Of a DNA stretch of 27,526 bases, positions 7,511 through 14,930 are shown in pieces. The translations under genes were made by a program, and so were the position numbers. Each line of letters opens with the position of its first letter. Within the stretch, counting starts at the first letter, position 1. The stretch comes from DATJHM01 sp035493895 (lineage in GTDB: Bacteria; Chloroflexota; Ktedonobacteria; Ktedonobacterales; Ktedonobacteraceae): the NCBI GenBank assembly GCA_035493895.1, contig DATJHM010000127.1, forward strand, positions 1 to 27,526, read 5' to 3'. The notes beneath the pieces are model-generated. The model did no database searches. It saw only the letters and a list, made by a program, of their open reading frames with translations, and was not told the DNA's origin.

Positions 7511-7569
7511 AGGACAATCCTCTCCATGCACCGGTGAATGGTCCTGGTAGCTTTACAGCAGGACAGAAA

Positions 7570-7585
7570 ACTAGTTGCTACTAGT
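7570..7585. repeat. ACTAGT palindrome pair at the 3' end of the HTH-GAF gene
   Basis: ACTAGT (7570-7575) is repeated after TGCT at 7580-7585. Each hexamer is self-complementary, and together they form a 16-bp dyad that overlaps the HTH-GAF stop codon and lies about 60 bases upstream of the GH16-like start. A regulatory role for that gene is possible. Confidence 0.35.
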
Positions 7586-8582
7586 ATAACGGATCTTTGG
7601 CGGAAAGATTGAGCAAATCCTCTTCTAATTGCTGCCAGACGCGCAGATCAGCCTGAATAGGATCGAGTGGTTTCTGCTGGCTGGCGGCTCCGCGCATAGT
7701 ATTGGCCACCAGTTGACGGAAAGGCGCGAAGGCGCGTTTTTGTTTCTCTTGAGAAGGCATAATGCCAAGCGCGATCTGCTCCGGAGCAAAAAACTCTTCC
7801 GGCTCAAAGGCCAGGGCCAGGAGATCCGCATACTGTTGGATCAGATTGGTAAGCAGAGGGGAAAGAAAAAAGTTTGGTTGCGTACTGGAGACCATAAAAA
7901 CGCCTGCGCTGCGACCGGCGAAGAGAATGGGGTAGATTGCAGCGCTTTTCTCATAGTCAGCCTGCGTCGTCGGGATGAGATTATGGGCCTCATTGAGATT
8001 CTGAATAATACCGGGACGGCAGAGTGTGACCACATTCCCGGCAAGCGATTCCGCTCCCAGAAAGAGCGCTTTCTGTTCCAGATTATGATGCCAGGGAGGA
8101 GTGCCGAAGCCAAGCAATTCGCGCAGGCTACGAACTTTGTGATGGGGGCCAGAGGGAGGCATACAGCCGACCACCCAGACAGCCATGCCCTGGCGTTCGC
8201 TGTCAAGGTGCTGGAGGGCATGCTGCAAAATAAGCTGGCATAAAGACCAGGTGCGCAGATAGTCAGCCATGGTAGCGTAAGCGAAGAGAACACGTGCGTA
8301 AAAATCGGCAGAAATAGCTTTGTGAAAAAGCTCAGGCGTCGTAGTTGTGGCATGGTGATACCATTCCTCAGAGCTGAGCAAACGGAGGAATAGTTCACGA
8401 TAGCGAGGAAGAATAGCCAGCAAATGGCGAATATTCTGTATGCGCGGCTCTGTTTCTCCGTTCACCCAGCGTGTCAGCGTAATCGAGGAGATTGCAAGCT
8501 CATCAAGAATATGCTGTTTTTCCTTTGGGTCACTGATGATAGAAGCCAGAAGCTCGCGCCAGGATTGGGCTTCATGTTGCAT
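7581..8582 (-). CDS. HTH-GAF domain sensor/regulator
   Basis: This 333-residue protein begins with an XRE-like helix-turn-helix (residues about 8-60: ILDELAISSITLTRWVNGET, then RIQNIRHLLAI). A GAF-like small-molecule sensor domain follows (about 90-265), with an ALFLGAESLAGNVVTL segment and a YPILFAGRSAGVFMVSS strand pair. The last 60 residues are helical. Such combinations are common in Ktedonobacteria and are taken to be one-component regulators or scaffolds, but the ligand is unknown. There is no obvious Shine-Dalgarno within 10 bases of the ATG; AGAGAGAAAAGAG is about 15 bases upstream. The gene is divergent from the histidine kinase operon across a 400-bp AT-rich gap. Confidence 0.75.
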   Translation of the reverse strand: MQHEAQSWRELLASIISDPKEKQHILDELAISSITLTRWVNGETEPRIQNIRHLLAILPRYRELFLRLLSSEEWYHHATTTTPELFHKAISADFYARVLFAYATMADYLRTWSLCQLILQHALQHLDSERQGMAVWVVGCMPPSGPHHKVRSLRELLGFGTPPWHHNLEQKALFLGAESLAGNVVTLCRPGIIQNLNEAHNLIPTTQADYEKSAAIYPILFAGRSAGVFMVSSTQPNFFLSPLLTNLIQQYADLLALAFEPEEFFAPEQIALGIMPSQEKQKRAFAPFRQLVANTMRGAASQQKPLDPIQADLRVWQQLEEDLLNLSAKDPLY

Positions 8583-9001
8583 AGGTTAGTAATGACACTC
8601 TTTTCTCTCTTTGCCGTGAAAGCAATTCTAGCGCAAGATAGGAGATGGAAACATTGAAATACTTGTTTTATGATAGCGAAATGATGAAATGCTGTCAATA
8701 GTTATTTGATAAGTAATTTTTTATTTTTAGGAGCAGACATTTAATACAGGAAATTGCGGCATAGTTGAGAGAACACAAAGGTCGTTGCGTGGGCTCAACC
8801 ATTTTCTGCGTGAAAGTAGACAAAGGCGCAGAGAAATAATGCTATAATATGAGCACAAGCATAAATATATTCGCAGGCAAAGCCTCACATATCGGCATTG
8901 TTTCATGGAAACCTGTCCCATTGGCAATGCTCGCATCTTTGAATGGTGTAATCTGAAGTCGATGCATAGTGTGCTTCTATTCTTCACAAGCTAGAAAATC
9001 G
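8583..9001. other. Divergent intergenic region between HTH-GAF gene and histidine kinase
   Basis: About 420 bases of AT-rich sequence without a supported gene. It contains the kinase promoter candidate at 8841-8848. An AGGAG following a TTTTTATTTTT tract (near 8732) has no frame after it. Confidence 0.5.
8841..8848 (+). promoter_or_regulatory. Extended -10 promoter for the histidine kinase operon
   Basis: A consensus TATAAT (8843-8848) is preceded by TGC, giving an extended -10. The -35 region is weak (TAGACA at 8817-8822 is 20 bases away). It would produce a leader of about 150 nt before the kinase start. Confidence 0.5.
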
Positions 9002-11788
9002 ATGTATATGATGCCAGGACAAGTAGAGCAAATCGAATACATACTTGGTAATGTGTCTATTGGCGTAGCGATTCTTGATGCGCAAAGCCTGCACATTCGC
9101 TATGCCAATTCCTATCTCTGTTCTTTACTGGGCGAGACGCTGACGTCACAGGAGGTCAGTGGGCGTTCGGTAGAAGAATTGTTGCCAGCCTCTGTGAGCA
9201 AAACCGCGCTGCCTTTGCTGCATTATGTCGCCCTGACGGGGAAGGGAATAAACTATAGCGAGGTTCCCTATGAAGGCTTTTTAGAGGCGCGGGGCAAGAC
9301 CTACTGGCACGTATCGATTGAGGCAACCAGGATTGACGGCGATTCTTTGGCCTCTCCCCTGGCAGCCAGGGGAGGGGAGCGGGGCGATCTGCTGGTCTTC
9401 GTAGAAGATGTCACTGATGCAGTTCGTTCGCGTTTGCATCTGAATGCCATCCACTCTATTTCCGCAGCCATCGCGACCGGGGCGGCGTTGCCTCAGGTGT
9501 TAGACCGTATTTTGCAGGCGATGCAGGATATGGTGGGCTCGAAGCGCTGCGCAGTTTTTCTGATTGAGCAATCCCTGGCGGATAGTGAGGCGCGTCTGCC
9601 AGGCTACGAGGAACCGTCGCGTGTCGCGGAGGAACGGACGCGAGGGGCGCGGCTGGCAGCGCAGAAGGGGGTGCACGTCTATTCGTATGATTGGCATCCA
9701 GTTGTCGACGAGCATATCTTGCTGGGGTGCGTTGAGCAGGCGGGTCACGCGTTAATTATCACCGATACAAGCCAGGAGCCGGAAATAGAGCTGCCCTTCT
9801 TGATTCACCAGGGCAAACCACAGCGTCCCGGCTCGGCCCTGTGTGTGCCTATTTTTGAGCCACCCTCCCATATAAGAGCGTTCCGTGGTCAGCGTAAGAG
9901 CGCGGAAAAGGACGAATCCGTCGAAAATACCCTGCTGGGCTCCATCGAGGTCTATCATCGTCGTGCGCGTAGTTTCCCGGCTGAAGAGGTGGCGTTATTG
10001 GAGCAATTTGCGCAGCAGGCAGGGCTCGCGATTCAGACCGCACGTCTCTTTCGTAGCATTGATCGTTATGCGCGGGTCGCCAGTCGCAATGCGCACCAAA
10101 AAGAGAATGTGATGCAGGCGATTCCCGATGGCGTCGTGATCTTCGATCCGCGCTGGCGTGTTGCTGATGTCAACCATGCCGCACGTAAGCTTTTTGGCTG
10201 GCCTGATGATATCATTGGCGTGCCCGTAGCTCAGGCGTTTATCTCCAGTCCGGCCAGCATTGAGATGGATCTGAGTGATATTGCTGATTTGCCCGAACTG
10301 CTCGAACGTCGTGCGCTGGCAGAGCAGATCGAGGAACTAAAGTTTGTCAGTGCAGAGGGTCAGGCGTACACCTTGCGGGTCTCCTATGCGCCAATTCGGG
10401 ATGAGCTGGGCGACCTCTTCGCGTTTATCGTGATCTATCATGACGTTACCAGAGAAGCTGAGGCGCGAGAGCGGATCGAGGCCGAGGTGGTCGCGCGTAC
10501 GGCGGAACTGGCGCAGCGCAATCGTGCGCTCCAGGAGGCAAAAGAAGAGCAGGAGCTGGCCCATGCGCGTATGGCGTTACTGCTGGACCGTATGCCTTCG
10601 GGCGTATTGCTGGTCGAATATGATAATACAGTGACGCTGATCAACGGACAGGCCACCCATATTTTGCAGAGCATGGGTATTACGCTTGCACCTGCACGGG
10701 ATACGACGCCGCAGACCGCTGTTGTGAACGGCTTGAATAGTGAATGGCTGTTGCGTCAGGCGACACTCTATGCTCCCAATGGAACGCCGGTCCCGTATGA
10801 AGAGCAGCCTCTTTACCGGGCGCTGGCGCATGGCGAAGCGAGCGAAGCGGAGTTGCATACCACGCGTCTGAATGGTGACCCACTCTATCTCCTGGTGAAT
10901 GCAGCCCCTTTGCGGGGCGCGGATGGCTCGGTGATGAGCGCCATTCTCGTATTGCACGAGATCAGTAAGATGAAAGCATTAGAGCGGGAACGTGAAGATT
11001 TCTTTACGACGATGGCCCATGAGCTGAAAACGCCGCTGGCGAATATCCGTGCACATCTCAGTGCGCTGCTGGTGCGCGATCTACAATGGTCGAGTGAGGA
11101 GCAGTATGCGTTTTTGCAGACCGCCGATGAGCAGGTGGAGCGTCTGGTGAGAATGATCAACCAGTTTCTGGATGCGTCGCGCGTGGAGGCGGGCGCATTG
11201 CGTCTGGAGCTAGAGCCGATTCTCGTAGCTGAGTTGTTGGAGGATTTGCAGGATCGTCTGGAGGCATTGATCGCCTCATCGGGGCGGCATTTGCAGGTCA
11301 ATCTGCCGCCTGATCTCCCGGCGGTCCGTGGTGATTATGAATTGATCATCAGCGTGCTTACCAATCTGCTCAGCAATGCCTTTCGTTATGCGCCAGCCGG
11401 GGATCAGGTGCAATTGGATGTAGAGTTACAATATGATGCACAGAGCAAGCGTGCGAACAACATCGTATTTACGGTGACGGATCGAGGGCCAGGAATGACT
11501 CGTGAACAGCAGACGAAAATCTTTACGCGTTTCAGCACTTTTGCGGCGATGAGTCGTCCGGCGATGGATCGTCCCGGTCAGCCGATGCTGGAGAGACAGC
11601 GGGGAGGGGGACGGTGGAGTGCAGCGACAGGACTCGGGTTATATATCAGTCGTGGCATTGTGGAGGCGCATGGCAGTGCCCTTGTGCTCAAGAGTAGTCC
11701 CGGCCAGGGAGCCAGTTTCTCATTTACACTGCCGATTTTTAGTCGTAAACGGGGCCAGAGTAGCCGCAAGAGCGCCCAGGAGCGATAG
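9002..11788 (+). CDS. Multi-sensor histidine kinase (PAS-GAF-PAS-PAS-HisKA-HATPase)
   Basis: About 928 residues from the ATG at 9002. A PAS domain (about 10-140) is followed by a GAF domain (about 150-350), a second PAS (about 366-485), a coiled coil rich in Glu/Ala/Arg (about 485-535) and a third PAS (about 535-655). HisKA carries His673 in MAHELKTPL; HATPase_c has its N-box near 780 (LLSNAFRYAP), G1 near 827 (DRGPGM) and G2 near 877 (GLGLYIS). There is no membrane segment, so it is a cytoplasmic sensor. The stop is 26 bases before the response regulator, its evident partner. The start is uncertain: a GTG at 8969 and ATGs at 9002, 9008 and 9011 are all open and none has a good ribosome-binding site. 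A tight palindrome is embedded in the PAS-GAF linker. Confidence 0.93.
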   Translation: MYMMPGQVEQIEYILGNVSIGVAILDAQSLHIRYANSYLCSLLGETLTSQEVSGRSVEELLPASVSKTALPLLHYVALTGKGINYSEVPYEGFLEARGKTYWHVSIEATRIDGDSLASPLAARGGERGDLLVFVEDVTDAVRSRLHLNAIHSISAAIATGAALPQVLDRILQAMQDMVGSKRCAVFLIEQSLADSEARLPGYEEPSRVAEERTRGARLAAQKGVHVYSYDWHPVVDEHILLGCVEQAGHALIITDTSQEPEIELPFLIHQGKPQRPGSALCVPIFEPPSHIRAFRGQRKSAEKDESVENTLLGSIEVYHRRARSFPAEEVALLEQFAQQAGLAIQTARLFRSIDRYARVASRNAHQKENVMQAIPDGVVIFDPRWRVADVNHAARKLFGWPDDIIGVPVAQAFISSPASIEMDLSDIADLPELLERRALAEQIEELKFVSAEGQAYTLRVSYAPIRDELGDLFAFIVIYHDVTREAEARERIEAEVVARTAELAQRNRALQEAKEEQELAHARMALLLDRMPSGVLLVEYDNTVTLINGQATHILQSMGITLAPARDTTPQTAVVNGLNSEWLLRQATLYAPNGTPVPYEEQPLYRALAHGEASEAELHTTRLNGDPLYLLVNAAPLRGADGSVMSAILVLHEISKMKALEREREDFFTTMAHELKTPLANIRAHLSALLVRDLQWSSEEQYAFLQTADEQVERLVRMINQFLDASRVEAGALRLELEPILVAELLEDLQDRLEALIASSGRHLQVNLPPDLPAVRGDYELIISVLTNLLSNAFRYAPAGDQVQLDVELQYDAQSKRANNIVFTVTDRGPGMTREQQTKIFTRFSTFAAMSRPAMDRPGQPMLERQRGGGRWSAATGLGLYISRGIVEAHGSALVLKSSPGQGASFSFTLPIFSRKRGQSSRKSAQER
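9354..9374 (+). repeat. Intragenic GC-rich hairpin in the kinase PAS-GAF linker
   Basis: CTCCCCTGG (9354-9362) and CCAGGGGAG (9366-9374) form a 9-bp perfect stem with a 3-base loop, followed by more G-rich sequence. It encodes a Pro-Leu-Ala-Ala-Arg-Gly-Gly stretch between two domains. This is compatible with a small palindromic element inserted in frame, or with a transcript hairpin. Confidence 0.4.
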
Positions 11789-11814
11789 AAGCAGTGGCTT
11801 GAGAGGAGGCAGGC

Positions 11815-12567
11815 ATGTCAACAGTAGAGAAGAAAGTGCGCATACTTTGTGTCGAGGATGATCCACAGATGCGTACATTTTTATTGGCGCAACTCAAAGC
11901 GCGAAGTTTTCACGTGCAGGCAGTGCGTGATGGGGCACAGGCGATCGATCTGGCGGCCATTTTTCAGCCGCAACTGGTACTCCTTGATCTCTCGCTCCCA
12001 TCGCTGGATGGGCTGACGTTTCTGCGCAGATTGCGCGAATGGAGCGGCGCGCCAGTGATCGTGCTTTCGGCGCACGACGAGGAGCCGGTGAAGATCAAAG
12101 CGCTCGACCTGGGGGCAGATGATTATCTCACGAAGCCATTTAGCCTGAACGAATTGCTGGCGAGAGTGCGCGTCGCTTTGCGTCGTGCGGACGAGACGGC
12201 GAAATTGCGCAGTAGTGCGCTGGGGAGTGAGGCGCAGCGTCCCATCTACCACAGTGGGGGAGAAAATGGTCTGGTGGTCGATTTTGCGCATCGTGTAGTG
12301 CGTGCGGGAGGGAGTGAGGTCCACTTGACGCCAACCGAATACGATCTGCTGTGTGAATTAACGCGCAATGCGGGCAAAGTCTTGACGCATCGAGAGCTGT
12401 TACAGCGTGTCTGGGGTCCGGATTACAGTGGAGAGAACACCTATTTGCGTACATTTGTGCGTCATCTACGGCGTAAGCTGGAGCCAGACCCGGCGCAGCC
12501 ACGTTTTCTCCATAATGAATTAGGGGTTGGTTATTTTGTGCCGCCGCCTGATCCTGAGGTATTATAG
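11815..12567 (+). CDS. OmpR/PhoB family response regulator
   Basis: This 250-residue protein has an N-terminal receiver (acidic residues Glu14-Asp15-Asp16, phosphoacceptor Asp58 in LLDLSLPS, Lys107 in LTKPFS). Its C-terminal winged helix (about 145-245) has the classic LTPTEYDLLCELTRNAGKVL start, the HRELLQRVWG recognition region and an LRRKLEPDP-to-GVGYF wing. The order and motifs are closest to the KdpE/PhoB type. It should be phosphorylated by the kinase encoded 26 bases upstream and bind direct repeats with a spacing near 11 bp. Such an array is present just downstream at 12593-12642. AGGAGG lies upstream of the ATG. No kdp genes are in the window, so I do not assign a specific symbol. 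Confidence 0.94.
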   Translation: MSTVEKKVRILCVEDDPQMRTFLLAQLKARSFHVQAVRDGAQAIDLAAIFQPQLVLLDLSLPSLDGLTFLRRLREWSGAPVIVLSAHDEEPVKIKALDLGADDYLTKPFSLNELLARVRVALRRADETAKLRSSALGSEAQRPIYHSGGENGLVVDFAHRVVRAGGSEVHLTPTEYDLLCELTRNAGKVLTHRELLQRVWGPDYSGENTYLRTFVRHLRRKLEPDPAQPRFLHNELGVGYFVPPPDPEVL

Positions 12568-12592
12568 AAATAGGGAAAGGAAATAGAGAGCG

Positions 12593-12642
12593 TTGACAGA
12601 AATCTTCACAGAGATTTCACAGAACGTTGCAGATTTTCACAG
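12593..12642 (+). promoter_or_regulatory. Helically phased TTCACAG array (PhoB-like binding site)
   Basis: TTGACAG (12593), TTCACAG (12605), TTCACAG (12616), GTTGCAG (12626) and TTCACAG (12636) start at intervals of 12, 11, 10 and 10 bases, so all lie on one face of the helix. OmpR/PhoB-family regulators bind such 7+4 direct repeats. The array begins 25 bases after the stop of the PhoB-like gene and ends at the -35 region of the next promoter. Confidence 0.6.
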
Positions 12643-12661
12643 TTTTGTCACCTTGTATAGT
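12634..12661 (+). promoter_or_regulatory. Promoter for the orphan receiver gene
   Basis: A TATAGT -10 (12656-12661) lies 16 bases after TTTTCA (12634-12639). The weak -35 overlaps the last repeat of the phased array, the arrangement expected of a promoter that needs a bound activator. TTGTCA-17-TATGGA at 12645-12673 is a weaker alternative. Confidence 0.45.
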
Positions 12662-12760
12662 GTAAGCTATGGAGCAGAGAGGTTGTTTCTCTTATCAACT
12701 CACCAGAGATCGGGTCCGCAGCATGTGAGATGCAGCGCTCGTAGCGGAAGCAGGGTGTAT

Positions 12761-13270
12761 ATGCAAGAGAAAGAGGCTGCATGTGGGTTGTCGTGCGGAG
12801 GGGAAGCGGCACCACGCCAGGGGAAAGATGCAGCATCACAATCGAGAGACTCTGCTGATTCAGAGTTGATGAGACACCGGGAGCGGCTATTTCTCCCACG
12901 CATTCTATTGGTCGAAGACGATCTGACACTTGCCACCTTAGAAGCGGGTGTTTTAACAGCGCATGGATTCACTGTTGATATAGTAAACAGTGGGGAGCGC
13001 GCAATTGCCATCCTCCACCAATCTCTGCCTGATCTTGTAGTGCTTGATATTGAGCTCACTGGTTTGATACAGGGGTGGGAAGTTTTGAATGCACTGCGTG
13101 CGATTGCCATGATCCCTGTTCTTCTAACCACGAGTTCAGCCTCTGCCGTGCGCGAACGCATACGCAGCCAGGGCGAAACGAGGTTGACGCTTGACCATCT
13201 TCCCAAGCCCTATCCTATGCAGACGCTGCTCAAGCGTGTGAAGCGCATGTTGATGGTCGCCACTCAGTAA
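12761..13270 (+). CDS. Single-domain response regulator (receiver)
   Basis: From the ATG at 12761 the product is 169 residues. The first 37 or so are low-complexity and polar; the receiver follows, with RILLVEDD (acidic pocket), the phosphoacceptor Asp in VVLDIELTG, the TTSSAS switch region and Lys in HLPKPYPMQT. There is no output domain. Reading is open back to a TTG at 12593, but that codon is the first element of the phased repeat array and lies upstream of the promoter, so I reject it. A second possible start is 12869, which would give a bare receiver of 133 residues. The gene follows the kinase/PhoB-like pair and its promoter seems to be a target of that regulator, suggesting a downstream or branched signalling step. 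Confidence 0.8.
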   Translation: MQEKEAACGLSCGGEAAPRQGKDAASQSRDSADSELMRHRERLFLPRILLVEDDLTLATLEAGVLTAHGFTVDIVNSGERAIAILHQSLPDLVVLDIELTGLIQGWEVLNALRAIAMIPVLLTTSSASAVRERIRSQGETRLTLDHLPKPYPMQTLLKRVKRMLMVATQ

Positions 13271-13304
13271 GTAGTTTTACCGCAAGCAGAAAAGGAGATG
13301 CCTG

Positions 13305-13496
13305 ATGATGGACCGCAAAGAGGATCGCGAAATTTTGCGTAAAAGTGGCTTTGCTGAGAATGAAGTAACGTCCTTGAGCCAGTTGCGCAGGGATTATTCC
13401 GAGCGCGAACGGAGGCAAATGCAGGCAGAGAATCGACGTCTGGAGTTTATCCGCTGGTTGGTGAGTACGGGCAAAATTACGGATCAGATTGCCTGA
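13305..13496 (+). CDS. Small charged hypothetical protein (63 aa)
   Basis: A 63-residue helix-prone protein, very rich in Arg, Glu, Lys and Gln (for example RRDYSERERRQMQAENRR), with a C-terminal hydrophobic patch (FIRWLVSTGKI). AAGGAG lies 7 bases before the ATG at 13305; the next codon is also ATG. It lies 34 bases after the orphan receiver gene and just before a strong terminator, so it is the last gene of that unit. I do not recognise the family. Its size and charge could suit an adaptor for the receiver, but that is speculation. Confidence 0.7.
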   Translation: MMDRKEDREILRKSGFAENEVTSLSQLRRDYSERERRQMQAENRRLEFIRWLVSTGKITDQIA

Positions 13497-13514
13497 GATG
13501 CTATAAAAATTGTT

Positions 13515-13553
13515 GGCAGATGAGAACAACCTCTCATCTGCCATTTTATTTTT
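13515..13553 (+). terminator. Rho-independent terminator
   Basis: GGCAGATGAGA (13515-13525) and TCTCATCTGCC (13532-13542) form an 11-bp perfect stem with a 6-base loop, followed by ATTTTATTTTT. It ends the receiver/small-protein unit. Confidence 0.92.
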
Positions 13554-13607
13554 CTGTGCGATTGCCGTCTGATTGTGCCGGGTATATTCTAATGATGGGC
13601 CTGTGTG

Positions 13608-13669
13608 CAAGCATGGGGCGAATAGCATTAAGGAATGTTGAGAAGACGCTTTTTTGTCCTCCATGCTTG
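13608..13669. repeat. 9-bp inverted repeat in the gap before the sigma operon
   Basis: CAAGCATGG (13608-13616) and CCATGCTTG (13661-13669) are perfect inverted copies 44 bases apart. An AT-rich hairpin, GCTTGTTTT-CTC-AAAACAGGC (13665-13685), overlaps the right arm. The 13554-13747 gap holds no supported gene. Confidence 0.4.
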
Positions 13670-13747
13670 TTTTCTCAAAACAGGCTTCAAGGTAGGGTCG
13701 CAAGTTATCTGAAAAACGTATCTAAATTTCTTTGAGCGTGCTGGAGC

Positions 13748-13972
13748 CTAGTGTGCGTGATCGCCGTGCACTATAACAATATCAGACTCATCAGGCGTCA
13801 GTGCTGACCATTGGGAATGCGGGGGAAGTTGGGAGACGGTAGTCATAATGCTCGCAACCAATGATGCAGGTGGCTCAAACTGTTCTAAATGATTGAATAG
13901 TTCGTCAATCTCGTCGTCTGCCAGATCCTCAGCCGCATTACCATAAGAAAAGAGCATATTTCTTGAATACAT
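13748..13972 (-). CDS. Small acidic protein downstream of the sigma factor
   Basis: From the ATG at 13972 this is a 74-residue acidic protein. A near-perfect ribosome-binding site, GGAGGAG (13979-13985), lies 6 bases upstream and rules out the in-frame ATG at 14014, which has none. The centre reads DLADDEIDELFNHLEQFEPP followed by SLVASIMTTVSQLP, two helix-prone segments joined by a PP turn; the end is His/Asp-rich. No zinc-finger (HxxxCxxC) or membrane segment is present, so it is not a classical anti-sigma factor. It is encoded 139 bases downstream of the ECF-like sigma gene on the same strand. A role in controlling that sigma factor is inferred from position alone. Confidence 0.72.
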   Translation of the reverse strand: MYSRNMLFSYGNAAEDLADDEIDELFNHLEQFEPPASLVASIMTTVSQLPPHSQWSALTPDESDIVIVHGDHAH

Positions 13973-14027
13973 GATTGACTCCTCCGCCGTATTTGTATCG
14001 TACTGTCTTCTCATTTAGTACGAATAT

Positions 14028-14110
14028 GAGATAAGAGAAGTTTCAGAAATGGCGGAGTTTTTCCAAGGTTTCTTATCTCTTTCTCAAAATCCTGCGCCGT
14101 TTTCGCGGCG
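14028..14110 (-). promoter_or_regulatory. Hairpins in the sigma/small-protein intergenic leader
   Basis: GAGATAAGA (14028-14036) and TCTTATCTC (14071-14079) are inverted copies 34 bases apart. A second hairpin, CGCCG/CGGCG (14095-14099, 14106-14110), follows the sigma stop codon by one base on the minus strand. Both could limit read-through into the small gene or form its leader structure. Confidence 0.35.
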
Positions 14111-14111
14111 A

Positions 14112-14765
14112 TCAGGAGACAGAGGCTTTTTGCAGTTGCCATAGTGGGCCTAATGCAGCTCTCAGAAGAGGGCGAGCACGTTGGAAGTAGGTTTTTGCCG
14201 TCGCCTCGGGCATATTCAGGGTTTTGCCGATCTCCGAGAAACTGAGCTGGCTGGTATAGCGAAGCAGGACCACGGAACGGAATTTTGGTGGTAGAGCATC
14301 GATAGCTTCCCGCAAAGCATGTTGGAGATCATGTTGTTCGGCGACTTCGTCCGGGAGTGGTTGGCGATCGGGCATAATTGCCAGTGGTGAGAGATCATCG
14401 TCGTCGTTCGAAATTTCGAGTTCGGAAAAATGAATGACGCGTTTGCGGCGTAGTTCATCCAGACAACGATTGCGTGCAACCTGGAAGAGCCATGCTTTCA
14501 GAGGCTCGCTGGTGCGTAGGGTGGGCATAGAAATGTAGAGTTGCAAGAAGACTTGTTGCGCGACATCGCTAGCAAGATCGTAATCTCCCAGACAATGACA
14601 GATAAAGTTAAACAAGGGGACGTTATAGCGGCGAACCAGGGTTTCGAAGGCTTGCTGATCGCCCGTCAATGCCCGTTGTACGAGCATGCCATCTGTAATT
14701 TCGGGCTGCTGGCGCTTCACGACCTGGAGGTTTTTATTTCTGCTTGCGCGTTCTTGTACTTGCAT
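14112..14765 (-). CDS. ECF-like sigma-70 family RNA polymerase sigma factor
   Basis: This 217-residue protein (from the ATG at 14765) has region 2 at about 34-105, with QAFETLVRRYN, DLASDVAQQVFLQLY and WLFQVARNRCLDELR. Region 4 at about 146-205 has ALPPKFRSVVLLRY, the HTH LSFSEIGKTLNMPEATAKT and YFQRAR. The acidic linker NDDDDLSP separates them. There is no region 1.1 or 3, so it is ECF type. GAGGA lies 8 bases before the chosen ATG; the frame extends to a GTG at 14885, but that codon is inside a tandem repeat and lacks a ribosome-binding site. A small acidic gene follows, and the tandem 42-bp repeat upstream may hold its own promoter or operator. Target genes cannot be told from this window. 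Confidence 0.9.
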   Translation of the reverse strand: MQVQERASRNKNLQVVKRQQPEITDGMLVQRALTGDQQAFETLVRRYNVPLFNFICHCLGDYDLASDVAQQVFLQLYISMPTLRTSEPLKAWLFQVARNRCLDELRRKRVIHFSELEISNDDDDLSPLAIMPDRQPLPDEVAEQHDLQHALREAIDALPPKFRSVVLLRYTSQLSFSEIGKTLNMPEATAKTYFQRARPLLRAALGPLWQLQKASVS

Positions 14766-14846
14766 TGGTACTATCCTCGCTTTCTTTTCGTCCTCCCAAG
14801 GGTAACCTTTTCTGGTATGAATAACAAGTGGGATAAGCTCTGCTGT

Positions 14847-14930
14847 AGAGCACTCTAAGGGGAAACTAAACTCTTTTAATGCCACTCCAGAGCGCTCTAA
14901 GGGGAGACTAAGCTCTTTTAATGCTACTCC
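14847..14930. repeat. Tandem 42-bp direct repeat upstream of the sigma gene
   Basis: Copies at 14847-14888 and 14889-14930 match at 38 of 42 positions. Each starts with a palindrome, AGAGCACTCT (one mismatch) or AGAGCGCTCT (perfect), followed by TAAGGGGA, a CTCTTTTAATG block and ACTCC. A further dyad, GCTCT-5-AGAGC, spans 14837-14851. The repeats lie 82 bases upstream of the sigma start. Confidence 0.8.

Noticed and set aside
7629..8243. 204-residue plus-strand open frame
   Set aside because: It is the antisense shadow of the HTH-GAF gene, whose own sequence makes structural sense.
12593..12760. N-terminal extension of the orphan receiver from a TTG at 12593
   Set aside because: The codon is part of the phased repeat array and upstream of the promoter; the extra residues look like translated non-coding DNA.
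13665..13685. Terminator for the small acidic gene
   Set aside because: The hairpin is AT-rich with a 3-base loop, and no T-tract follows on the minus strand.
14766..14885. N-terminal extension of the sigma factor from a GTG at 14885
   Set aside because: It starts inside the tandem repeat and has no ribosome-binding site; the ATG at 14765 has GAGGA at a good distance.
14847..14930. Start of a CRISPR array
   Set aside because: The two 42-bp copies abut with no spacer, and no third full copy or cas gene is present.
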